NCBI GenBank assembly: GCA_964645645.1
Contig: CAZYBC010000011.1
Location: forward strand, 1-37,552
Source: CAZYBC01 sp964645645
GTDB taxonomy: Bacteria > Patescibacteriota > Microgenomatia > UBA1400 > PJMF01
Direction of reading: 5' to 3'
DNA length: 37,552 bases
The position numbers were made by a program, and so were the translations under genes. Shown here one piece after another: positions 8,162 to 16,575 of this stretch. Below the pieces are notes generated by a model. That model saw nothing but the letters and a program-made list of their open reading frames with translations, did not search any database and was not told the DNA's origin. Numbering within the stretch: the first letter of the stretch is position 1; each line of letters begins with the position of its first letter.

Positions 8162-8304
8162 GCGATAAATAATTGATGAATCAATAAAAAATGTCTTAGT
8201 TTACCGCCTACTTTTATTCTTAATTTTTAAAAATAAATGGGCACCAATTAGTAGATAAAACCAAAAAGAACAACTGTCTAAATCACAGTAAAAGGAGCAA
8301 ATCT

Positions 8305-11300
8305 ATGTCTAACAAGCGTATTAATTGGGGCAGACCTCATCAAATTCTTCCAGAAATTGATTTAATTAAATTACAAAAGAAAAGTTATCAATGGTTTTTG
8401 GATGAGGGAATTAAGAGCTCCTTAGCTGAAATTAATGACAATAAAGGTATCGAAGATTTTACTGGTAAAAACTGGGTTTTAAAATTTGGCGCTCATCGTT
8501 TTGGTGAACCTAAATATACTCCTAAACAAGCTAAAGCAAAAAACGTTAGTTACGACATTCCCCTTTACGTAGAAGCAACTTTAACTAATAAAAAAACTCA
8601 AGAAGAAATTACTCAAGAAGTTTTCTTAGGCGATATTCCTAAGATGACTGCTGTGGGTACTTTTATTATTAATGGTATTGAACGTGCCATTATTACTCAA
8701 TTAGTGAGATCTCCAGGTGTGTTCTTTTCTGGTGATGATGATAGTGCTACTGGTAAAGTTTTATACAAAGCAGAATTAAGACCTTTACGTGGTTCTTGGA
8801 TTGAAATGGTCGTTGGTAAGAGAGATGTTATTGCAGTTAAAATTGATCGTCGTCGTAAAATGCCCGCCACTGTTTTATTAAAAGCTTTAGGTTATGAATC
8901 TGCTGAAGAAATTCAAAAATTATTTAGCAAATTAGGAATTAAAGATGATTTAGGTTTGATTGAAAAAACCTTAGAAAAAGATGCTACTGCTACTAAAGAA
9001 GAAGCTTTATTAGAAATTTATGAAAAAATGCGTCCTGGTGAACCAGCCGTCATTGATACTGCCAAAAATTTCTTCCGTCAATTATTCTTTGATCCACGCC
9101 GTTATGATTTAGGTGAAGTAGGTAGATATAAACTTAATCGCCGTTTAAAAATTAAAGTTGAAGATAATAAAACTGTCTTAGATCCTCAAGATTTTGTGGC
9201 CGCTATTGCTTATTTAGTTGGTTTACAAAATGGCGTTGGTAAAGTTGATGACATTGATCATCTTAGCAATCGCCGTGTACGTAGAGTTGGTGAATTAGTA
9301 AAAGATAATGCTTTCCGTATTGGTTTAATCCGTTTGGAAAGATCTATTCGTGAAAAAATGTCTTTAACCAAAACTGATGAAACCTTAACTCCATCAGCTT
9401 TAGTTAATGCTCGTCCTTTAATTGCTACCATTAATGAATTTTTCCGCCGCAACCGTTTATCTGCTATCTTAGATCAAACCAATCCTTTATCAGAAATTGA
9501 CAACTTACGTCGTTTATCTGTGATGGGTACTGGTGGTGTTACCAGAGAACGTGCTAGCTTCTCTATGCGTGATATTAATGCTTCTCAATATTCTAGAATT
9601 TGTCCAGTCCGTTCTCCAGAAGGTCCAAATATTGGGTTAGTAACTTATTTAAGTTTATACGCTAAAGTTAATACTTTTGGTTTCTTAGAAGCTCCTTACC
9701 TAAAAGTGCAAAATGTTAAAGGTAAGATGAAGATCACTGATGAAATTGTTTATTTATCAGCTGACGAAGAAGAAGATTATAAGATTACTCACGCTGGTGT
9801 AGAAATTGATGACAAAGGTTACCTTACTCAAGATTGGGTGCCAATGCGTTACATGAATGAATTTGTAGAAGGTCCAGTAGAAGATGTGCAATATATTGAC
9901 GTTGTTCCTCGCCAAGTGATTGGTACTTCTGCTTCTTTAATTCCTTTTATTGCTCATGATGAAGCTAACCGTGCATTGATGGGTACTCATATGCAATGTC
10001 AGGCAGTGCCTTTGATTAAACCTCAAGCTCCTATTGTCGGTACCGGCATGGAAGAAACTGTTGCTACTGCTATGGGTGGAACCTTAAAAGCTCGTAGTAA
10101 TGGTGTGGTGGAATATGTAGATGCTAATAAAATTGTGGTTGTTGTAGATAAGGCAGATCAAGAAAAAGCCGCTCGTTTAGCTGAAGAAGAACCAGTGGAA
10201 AATATTGTTTACGAAAAAGGTAAAGAAACCTATTTGATCGCTAAATTTGTTCGTACTTCTCAAAGTACTAGTTATTCTCAAAAACCAATTGTTAAAGTTG
10301 GCCAACAAATTAAAAGAGGTGAAGTGATTATTGATGGCCCAGCTGCTGATCATGGTGAATTATCTTTAGGTGCTAATACTTTAATTGCCTATACTTCATT
10401 TGAAGGTTTAGGTTATGAAGATGCTATCGTTATTTCTGATCGTTTAGTTAAAGATGACGTCTTAACTTCCGTGCAAATTAGTGAACATAAAGCTAAAGTC
10501 ATGGATACTCGTCTTGGACCTGAAGAATTAACCAATGATATTCCTAATGTTTCTGAAAGCTATTTAAGAAACTTAGATATTGATGGCATTATTAGAGTTG
10601 GTAGCAAAGTTAATGCTGGTGATATCTTAGTGGGTAAAATTGCTCCTAAAGGTGAAACTGAATTAACTCCAGAAGAGAGATTATTAAGAGCAATTTTTGG
10701 AGAAAAATCCAGAGAAGTTCGTGACACTTCAGTGAGATTACCTCATGGAGAACAAGGCACTGTAATTGACGTTTCTATTTTAGATCGTGAATTAGGTGAT
10801 GAATTAGATCCAGGTACTCTTAAAGAAGTGATCGTCAAAGTAGCTCAAGTCAGAAAAATCACCGTCGGTGATAAATTAGCCGGACGTCATGGTAACAAAG
10901 GTGTTATTTCCAAAATTGTGCCAGCTTCTGATATGCCTCACTTAGAGGATGGAACTACTGTAGATGTTATTATTTCTCCTTTATCTGTCTTAGCTCGTAT
11001 GAACTTAGGTCAGCTTTTAGAAGCTCACTTAGGTTGGGCCGCTCAAAAATTAGGTTATAAAGTTGCAATTCCAGCTTTTGAACCTGTTAATGAAGATCAA
11101 ATCTGGGAAGAATTAGAAAAAGCTGGTTTACCAGTTTCTGGTAAAGTTCAACTTTATGATGGCCGTACAGGAGAAGAATTCAAAGAACCAACCGTGGTTG
11201 GGGTAGCTTACATGCTTAAGTTAATCCACATGGTTGAGGACAAGACCCACGCTCGTTCTACTGGTCCTTATTCCTTAGTTACTCAACAGCCTTTAGGCGG

Positions 11301-11742
11301 TAAAGCTCAAATGGGTGGTCAGAGATTAGGGGAAATGGAAGTCTGGGCTTTTGAAGCACATCGTGCAGCTCATGCTCTTCAGGAAATGTTAACCATCAAA
11401 TCTGACGATGTGATGGGTAGAGCTAAAGCTTTTGAAGCCATGGTCAAAGGTGAAGATATTCCTGCTCCTACTGTTCCAGAAGCTTTTAAAGTAATGATGC
11501 GAGAATTAAACTCTTTGGGCTTAGATGTTAAACCTTTAGAGATGGAAGAAACTGAAGACGAAGAAAACGAAGTCAGCGTCATTCCTGAAGAAGAATTAGT
11601 TAATGATCTTGCTGTAGAAGAAAACGCAGAAGAATCCTCTGAAGAAGTTTTAGATGAAGAAAATCTTGATGAAGTAGAAGCAGATGTTGATCTTGAAGAA
11701 GAACCTTCAGACGAAGAAGTTTTGGAAGAGGAGGACGTTTAA
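8305..11742 (+). CDS. rpoB: RNA polymerase beta subunit
   Basis: Catalytic-core subunit that forms much of the DNA/RNA channel. The 1145-aa protein carries the rifampicin-region signature FRRNRLSAILDQTNPLSEIDNLRRLSVMG (the last part usually reads HKRRLSALGPGG), CPVRSPEGPNIGL, the GDKLAGRHGNKGV active-site segment and the C-terminal clamp (GGQRLGEMEVWAFEAHRAAHALQEMLTIKSDD). The large E. coli-type insertions are absent. Residues ~1079-1145 are an unusual, strongly acidic tail. A strong Shine-Dalgarno AAGGAG (8292-8297) fixes the start. rplJ and rplL, which usually precede rpoB, are not here; mltG is. rpoC follows after 35 nt. Confidence 0.99.
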   Translation: MSNKRINWGRPHQILPEIDLIKLQKKSYQWFLDEGIKSSLAEINDNKGIEDFTGKNWVLKFGAHRFGEPKYTPKQAKAKNVSYDIPLYVEATLTNKKTQEEITQEVFLGDIPKMTAVGTFIINGIERAIITQLVRSPGVFFSGDDDSATGKVLYKAELRPLRGSWIEMVVGKRDVIAVKIDRRRKMPATVLLKALGYESAEEIQKLFSKLGIKDDLGLIEKTLEKDATATKEEALLEIYEKMRPGEPAVIDTAKNFFRQLFFDPRRYDLGEVGRYKLNRRLKIKVEDNKTVLDPQDFVAAIAYLVGLQNGVGKVDDIDHLSNRRVRRVGELVKDNAFRIGLIRLERSIREKMSLTKTDETLTPSALVNARPLIATINEFFRRNRLSAILDQTNPLSEIDNLRRLSVMGTGGVTRERASFSMRDINASQYSRICPVRSPEGPNIGLVTYLSLYAKVNTFGFLEAPYLKVQNVKGKMKITDEIVYLSADEEEDYKITHAGVEIDDKGYLTQDWVPMRYMNEFVEGPVEDVQYIDVVPRQVIGTSASLIPFIAHDEANRALMGTHMQCQAVPLIKPQAPIVGTGMEETVATAMGGTLKARSNGVVEYVDANKIVVVVDKADQEKAARLAEEEPVENIVYEKGKETYLIAKFVRTSQSTSYSQKPIVKVGQQIKRGEVIIDGPAADHGELSLGANTLIAYTSFEGLGYEDAIVISDRLVKDDVLTSVQISEHKAKVMDTRLGPEELTNDIPNVSESYLRNLDIDGIIRVGSKVNAGDILVGKIAPKGETELTPEERLLRAIFGEKSREVRDTSVRLPHGEQGTVIDVSILDRELGDELDPGTLKEVIVKVAQVRKITVGDKLAGRHGNKGVISKIVPASDMPHLEDGTTVDVIISPLSVLARMNLGQLLEAHLGWAAQKLGYKVAIPAFEPVNEDQIWEELEKAGLPVSGKVQLYDGRTGEEFKEPTVVGVAYMLKLIHMVEDKTHARSTGPYSLVTQQPLGGKAQMGGQRLGEMEVWAFEAHRAAHALQEMLTIKSDDVMGRAKAFEAMVKGEDIPAPTVPEAFKVMMRELNSLGLDVKPLEMEETEDEENEVSVIPEEELVNDLAVEENAEESSEEVLDEENLDEVEADVDLEEEPSDEEVLEEEDV

Positions 11743-11777
11743 TCTTAGCAATTTAATTTAATAAAGGCACTTAATTT

Positions 11778-14700
11778 ATGAAAAACATTATCGACTTTCA
11801 AGCATTACAAATTAACATCGCCTCTCCAGATGTCATTTTATCTTGGTCTCATGGAGAAGTTAAAAAACCAGAAACCATTAACTATCGTTCTCTTAAACCA
11901 GAAAAAGATGGTTTATTTGATGAAAAGATTTTTGGTCCAGTAAAAGATTACGAATGTCACTGTGGTAAGTACAAAAGAATCCGTTATAAAGGGATTATTT
12001 GTGACAAATGTGGTGTGGAAGTTACTCATTCTAGAGTTCGTAGAGAAAGAATGGGTCATATTAAATTAGCCACTCCAGTAGCTCATATTTGGTTCTTTAA
12101 AGGTGCTCCTTCTAAATTATCTTTATTGTTAGATGTTTCTCCTCGTAATCTTAATTCCATTATGTATTTTTCTAAATACATTGTTTTAGATGTTAACAAG
12201 GAAGATAAAAAAGCGGTTTTAGATAGAATTGAAGTTAATTTGGTAAAAACTCAAGATGAAATGAAGGAAGAAGCCAAGGCTCAAATTCAAACTGCTAAAG
12301 ATGCTTTAGATCAAGATAAGAAAAATCTTAAAGATAAAGTCCAAAATAAGGAAACTTTACAACTTAAAGTTACCGAAATTGAAGTTAAAGCTAAACAAAA
12401 AATTGGTAGCATCAAGGCCAGCCTTGATACTCAATTAGAACAAATTGAAGAAATTTACAAAACTGTTAAAGCCATGGTTAAAAAGATTAAAAAAGGCACC
12501 ATTTTAAGTGAAGATGAATACATCAAACTTGATGAATATGATTGTGTGGAACATCTTGAAGTAGGCATGGGTGCTGAAAGTATCTATCGTTTAGCTCAAG
12601 AAGTTGATTTGGAAAAATTAGCTCAAGAATTACGTGATGAAATGGCTGAAGCCAAAGGCGTTAGACGTACTAAAGCAGTCAAGAGATTAAAAGTGGTAGA
12701 AGGTTTACTCAAAGCTGGTATTGATCCAAGCTGGATGTTTATGACCATCTTACCAGTTTTACCTCCAGATTTAAGACCTATGGTGCAATTATCTGGTGGC
12801 CGTTTTGCTGCTAGTGACTTAAATGATTTATACCGTCGTGTTATCAACCGTAATAATCGTTTAAAACATTTAATTAATCTTGGAGCTCCAGAAATCATTT
12901 TACGTAATGAAAAAAGAATGCTTCAAGAAGCCGTTGATTCTTTGGTTGACAGTAGCCAAGCTAGACAAACTCGTCGTCGAGCAAGAAGACCTTTACGTTC
13001 TTTATCAGAAATGTTGAAAGGTAAACAAGGTCGTTTCCGTCAAAACTTATTAGGTAAACGTGTTGACTACTCAGGAAGAAGTGTCATTGTGGTTGGCCCG
13101 GAACTTAAACTTAATCAATGTGGTATTCCTAAAGACATGGCTTTGGAAATGTTCAAACCTTATGTTTTACATGAATTAATCAAACAAGGTGTCGCTCCTA
13201 ACGTAAAGAGTGCTCGTAATTTAGTTGATAGACGTGAAGGTGATGTTTATGCAGTTCTAGAGAAAGTAACTGAGAATCATCCAGTGATTTTAAACCGTGC
13301 TCCAACTTTGCACAAATTAGGTATGCAAGCTTTCTTCCCAGTTTTGACTGAAGGTGCTGCTATTAGATTACATCCTTGTGTCTGTTCTGGTTATAACGCT
13401 GACTTTGATGGAGATCAGATGGCTGTTCATGTGCCTTTAACTAAGAGAGCTCAAGAAGAAGCCATTGAATTAATGATGGCTAACCATAATTTATTAAAGC
13501 CAGCTAACGGTGAACCTGTAACTATTCCTAACAAAGAAATGGCTATGGGTATTTTCTATTACACTAGCATTGATCAAGATTTAGCTTCTGTTAAAACTAT
13601 TTTTGCTGATAAAGAAGAAGCTTATCATGCTTTCCAAATTGGCAAATTAGGTTTACGTCAATTAATGAAGATTCGTTTGGAAATTAATGGCAAGCTACAG
13701 ATTGTAGAAACCACCATTGGTAGAATTACCTTTAATGATGTTTTACCTCAAGAAATGGGCTTTATTAATGAACCAGTTAATGCTGGTAAGATTAAAAAGA
13801 TTGTTACAACCACAATTGATCTTTTTGAATCTGGAAAAGTAGCCAAATTAATTGATGATATCAAAGATTTAGGTTTTGAAGCTGCTACCAATTCTGGTTT
13901 ATCTGTTGCTGTGACTGACTGTGAAATGATTGATGAAAAAGATGGCATTATTGATCAAGCTAACAAGCAAGCCGAAGAAGTTCAAGATAATTACCTTCAA
14001 GGTTTAATTACTGATGATGAAAGAAGAAAGAAGACTCAACAAATTTGGATGAACACCACTGAAGAAGTGGCAGGCAAAACTTGGGATTCTTATGATGAAA
14101 AGAATGCTGTGAAAGTAATTATTAATTCTGGAGGTACTCGTGCTTCTAAAGATCAGGTTAAACAGTTAGCCGCTATGCGTGGTTTGGTGGTTGACCCTAT
14201 GGGTAACATTGTGGAAATGCCTACCAAGTCTAACTTCCGTCAAGGTTTAACAATCTTTGAATACGTGACTTCAGCTCGTGGGTCTAGAAAAGGTCTTACT
14301 GACTCAGCTTTAAAGACTGCTGATGCTGGTTACTTAACTCGTAGACTTCATGATGTGTCTCATGATGCCATTATTAGAATGGATGATTGTGGTACTCATC
14401 AAGGTATTGTGATCAATAAATCTGATCGTCCTAATGTTTTTGTCTCTAGAATCACTGGCCGTTTTGCTAGCGAAGATATTAAGCTTGGTAATAAAGTGTT
14501 GGTAAAAGCTAACGAAATTATTACCCCAGAAATTGCTGATGAGATCAATGCTTCTAAGTTAGAAGCTGTTAAAGTACGTTCTCCTTTAACCTGTGATGCT
14601 AGAAGAGGTCTTTGTGCCAAATGTTATGGTTGGGATTTGGGTTACAACAAAGTAGTTGAAGTCGGGACTCCAGTTGGGGTAATTGCCGCTCAATCTATTG

Positions 14701-15491
14701 GTGAACCAGGTACCCAGTTAACCATGCGTATTAAGCACTCTGGTGGTATTGTGGGTTTGGACGTGACTCAAGGTTTACCTCGTGTGGAAGAACTTTTTGA
14801 AGCTAGAACTCCTAAGTCTCAAGCTTTAATTGCTCATATCACCGGTAAAGTGAGTATTGAAGAAAAAGATGGTCAAAAAATTATCACCATCAAATCTAAT
14901 GTCACTCCAGCTGAAGATGAACAATATACTTTACCAGAATCAATGCCTTTATTAGTAAAAGACAATGATTTAGTTTATATGGGTCAAGCTTTAACTCAAG
15001 GTTCTATTAATATTCAAGAATACTTACAAGTTAAAGGTTTAATGGCCACTCAAGAATTAATTGTTCAACAAACTCAAGCTGTTTATGAATCTCAGGGTAT
15101 TAATATCAATGATCGACACTTTGAAGTTATTGCCAGAAAGATGGGTGATAAAGTTCAGATTGAAAGTTCTGGCGACACTCAATTCTTAACCGGCGAAATT
15201 ATCGAAAAGAGTCGTTTCATGGATGAAAACGATAACGTCATGGCTTCTGGCGGTGAACCAGCTACAGCTAGAGTGTTATTGTCTGGAATTACTCGGTCTG
15301 CTTTGTACACCAATTCTTGGTTGTCAGCCGCTTCATTCCAGCACACTAAACATGTCTTAACTGACGCTGCTGCTAGTGGTAGTGTGGATTACTTGGAAGG
15401 TCTCAAAGAAAACGTGATTATTGGTAGACTTATTCCAACCACCGAAGAAAGAGCCAAATTAGTAGAAGTTGAAGAACAAGGTACAAATTAA
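11778..15491 (+). CDS. rpoC: RNA polymerase beta' subunit
   Basis: Holds the catalytic Mg2+ in NADFDGDQM (D542, D544, D546). The N-terminal zinc ribbon uses C60, C62, C75 and C78. Other hallmarks are LLGKRVDYSGRSVIVVGP, RAPTLHKLGMQAF, the bridge-helix/trigger-loop region (TADAGYLTRRLHDV) and GEPGTQLTMR. A charged coiled-coil-like segment (about residues 145-245, rich in K, E and Q) lies between the zinc ribbon and the clamp and is longer than in E. coli. Length is 1237 aa. Upstream of the ATG there is only a weak AAAGG (11763-11767, 11 nt away). It ends just before the rpsL promoter. Confidence 0.99.
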   Translation: MKNIIDFQALQINIASPDVILSWSHGEVKKPETINYRSLKPEKDGLFDEKIFGPVKDYECHCGKYKRIRYKGIICDKCGVEVTHSRVRRERMGHIKLATPVAHIWFFKGAPSKLSLLLDVSPRNLNSIMYFSKYIVLDVNKEDKKAVLDRIEVNLVKTQDEMKEEAKAQIQTAKDALDQDKKNLKDKVQNKETLQLKVTEIEVKAKQKIGSIKASLDTQLEQIEEIYKTVKAMVKKIKKGTILSEDEYIKLDEYDCVEHLEVGMGAESIYRLAQEVDLEKLAQELRDEMAEAKGVRRTKAVKRLKVVEGLLKAGIDPSWMFMTILPVLPPDLRPMVQLSGGRFAASDLNDLYRRVINRNNRLKHLINLGAPEIILRNEKRMLQEAVDSLVDSSQARQTRRRARRPLRSLSEMLKGKQGRFRQNLLGKRVDYSGRSVIVVGPELKLNQCGIPKDMALEMFKPYVLHELIKQGVAPNVKSARNLVDRREGDVYAVLEKVTENHPVILNRAPTLHKLGMQAFFPVLTEGAAIRLHPCVCSGYNADFDGDQMAVHVPLTKRAQEEAIELMMANHNLLKPANGEPVTIPNKEMAMGIFYYTSIDQDLASVKTIFADKEEAYHAFQIGKLGLRQLMKIRLEINGKLQIVETTIGRITFNDVLPQEMGFINEPVNAGKIKKIVTTTIDLFESGKVAKLIDDIKDLGFEAATNSGLSVAVTDCEMIDEKDGIIDQANKQAEEVQDNYLQGLITDDERRKKTQQIWMNTTEEVAGKTWDSYDEKNAVKVIINSGGTRASKDQVKQLAAMRGLVVDPMGNIVEMPTKSNFRQGLTIFEYVTSARGSRKGLTDSALKTADAGYLTRRLHDVSHDAIIRMDDCGTHQGIVINKSDRPNVFVSRITGRFASEDIKLGNKVLVKANEIITPEIADEINASKLEAVKVRSPLTCDARRGLCAKCYGWDLGYNKVVEVGTPVGVIAAQSIGEPGTQLTMRIKHSGGIVGLDVTQGLPRVEELFEARTPKSQALIAHITGKVSIEEKDGQKIITIKSNVTPAEDEQYTLPESMPLLVKDNDLVYMGQALTQGSINIQEYLQVKGLMATQELIVQQTQAVYESQGININDRHFEVIARKMGDKVQIESSGDTQFLTGEIIEKSRFMDENDNVMASGGEPATARVLLSGITRSALYTNSWLSAASFQHTKHVLTDAAASGSVDYLEGLKENVIIGRLIPTTEERAKLVEVEEQGTN

Positions 15492-15510
15492 CTCTGGGTA
15501 AAACCGAGTT
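15490..15510 (+). terminator. Weak hairpin at the end of rpoC
   Basis: AACTC...GAGTT with two inner G-C pairs forms a 7-bp stem with one bulge, overlapping the rpoC stop. The downstream T-tract is poor (CTTATGTT), so any termination would be partial. Confidence 0.3.
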
Positions 15511-15514
15511 CTTA

Positions 15515-15523
15515 TGTTACAAT
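15515..15523 (+). promoter_or_regulatory. Extended -10 promoter of rpsL-rpsG
   Basis: TGTTACAAT is an extended -10 element (TG-n-TACAAT). No good -35 is needed for this type, and none is seen. The start would be at about 15530, giving a ~23-nt leader with an AAAGGAAA Shine-Dalgarno sequence. Confidence 0.6.
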
Positions 15524-15552
15524 CAGAATCTTGAAAATAAAGGAAATTATTT

Positions 15553-15969
15553 ATGCCAACCATTAACCAACTCATTAGAAAGGGTGGAAGAAACGCAAAA
15601 GTTAAACGTGTTAAGGCTACCGCCTTACGTCGTAGCTGGAATAGTATTACTGGTAAGCCAGTAAAAAGTACTAATCCACAAAAAAGAGGGGTTTGTACTG
15701 TAGTCAAAACTATGACTCCAAAAAAACCAAACTCAGCTTTGCGTAAAGTTGCTCGTGTCCGCTTATCTAATAAAGTTGAAGTTACTGCTTATATTCAGGG
15801 TGAAGGTCATAACTTAGCTGAACACAGTATTGTGTTAATCAGAGGTGGTCGTGTTAAAGACTTACCAGGTGTAAAATATCATATTGTAAGAGGCAAATAC
15901 GACTGTGCCGGTGTTGATGGCCGTATGACCAGTCGTAGCAAATATGGTGTGAAGAGACCTAAAAAATAA
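15553..15969 (+). CDS. rpsL: Ribosomal protein S12
   Basis: Decoding-centre protein of the small subunit. The conserved K57-K58-PNSA loop and the GGRVKDLPGV loop (98-107, Asp at 103) are intact. The conserved Lys pair sits 15 residues later than in E. coli, because of extra sequence around residues 20-40 (the RRSWNSITGKPVKSTN region). Length is 138 aa against ~124. The classic streptomycin-resistance positions look wild type. A clear AAAGGAAA precedes the ATG. It forms a two-gene unit with rpsG 11 nt downstream. Confidence 0.98.
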   Translation: MPTINQLIRKGGRNAKVKRVKATALRRSWNSITGKPVKSTNPQKRGVCTVVKTMTPKKPNSALRKVARVRLSNKVEVTAYIQGEGHNLAEHSIVLIRGGRVKDLPGVKYHIVRGKYDCAGVDGRMTSRSKYGVKRPKK

Positions 15970-15980
15970 AGAGGAAGTTT

Positions 15981-16457
15981 ATGAGAATCAAAAAGAATAA
16001 CACTAGACCTGTTCAACCAGATAAAAAATATAACAGTACTTTAGTGACCAAATTAATTAATCGTTCAATGCGTAATGGTAAAAAAGCCGTGGCAGCTAAA
16101 AAAGTTTATACTGCTTTAGAAGTTCTTGCTAAGAAGGTTAACAAAAAACCAGAATTAGTGTTAGAAGAAGTCGTAGAAAAAATTAGCCCAGCTATGGAAG
16201 TAAGATCTAGACGTGTGGGTGGTGCTTCTTATCAAGTGCCTATGCCAGTTAGCCCTAAAAGAGCTAATTCTTTGGCTATTCGTTGGTTAATCATAGCTGC
16301 TAATGCTAGACCTAATAAACAATATCACGATTACACTGACAAATTAGTAGCTGAAATGCAAGATGCCTTACAAGAACAAGGCGGAGCCATTGAAAAACGT
16401 AATACTGCTTATAAGATGGCAGAAGCTAATAAAGCTTTTGCTCACTTTAGATGGTAG
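15981..16457 (+). CDS. rpsG: Ribosomal protein S7
   Basis: 16S rRNA 3'-domain assembly initiator at the head of the small subunit, near the E site. The 158-aa protein shows the usual LVTKLINRSMRNGKKAVA start, the EVRSRRVGGASYQVP beta-hairpin and the R-W-L-I-A-NARPNKQ helix. Its C-terminal AFAHFRW is the typical bacterial ending. A GAGGAAG Shine-Dalgarno sequence lies 5 nt before the ATG. In E. coli S7 represses its own operon; no matching rpsL-rpsG intergenic structure is visible in the 11-nt gap. Confidence 0.98.
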   Translation: MRIKKNNTRPVQPDKKYNSTLVTKLINRSMRNGKKAVAAKKVYTALEVLAKKVNKKPELVLEEVVEKISPAMEVRSRRVGGASYQVPMPVSPKRANSLAIRWLIIAANARPNKQYHDYTDKLVAEMQDALQEQGGAIEKRNTAYKMAEANKAFAHFRW

Positions 16458-16504
16458 TTTTTTCTAAGTTTGGCTTGCAAGTTTAAGTTGATTAAAGATT
16501 CAGC

Positions 16505-16510
16505 TATAAT
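16505..16510 (+). promoter_or_regulatory. -10 box of the fusA-tuf unit
   Basis: A perfect TATAAT in the 118-nt gap after rpsG. The -35 at 17 bp would be TTTAAG, which is weak; TTGATT and TTGCAA nearby are at poor spacing. The predicted leader to fusA is about 58 nt. Confidence 0.6.
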
Positions 16511-16575
16511 AGGTTGTTTTCACAATAACCATGATAATTTGCTCAAGAAATAAATTTATTATTTAAAGGAAAGAC

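Noticed and set aside
12623..12898. 91-aa minus-strand frame inside rpoC
   Set aside because: Antisense shadow of a conserved rpoC region, with no promoter or ribosome-binding site of its own.
15459..15707. 82-aa minus-strand frame over the rpoC-rpsL junction
   Set aside because: Covers the rpsL promoter and the start of rpsL on the opposite strand; no family match and no start signal.
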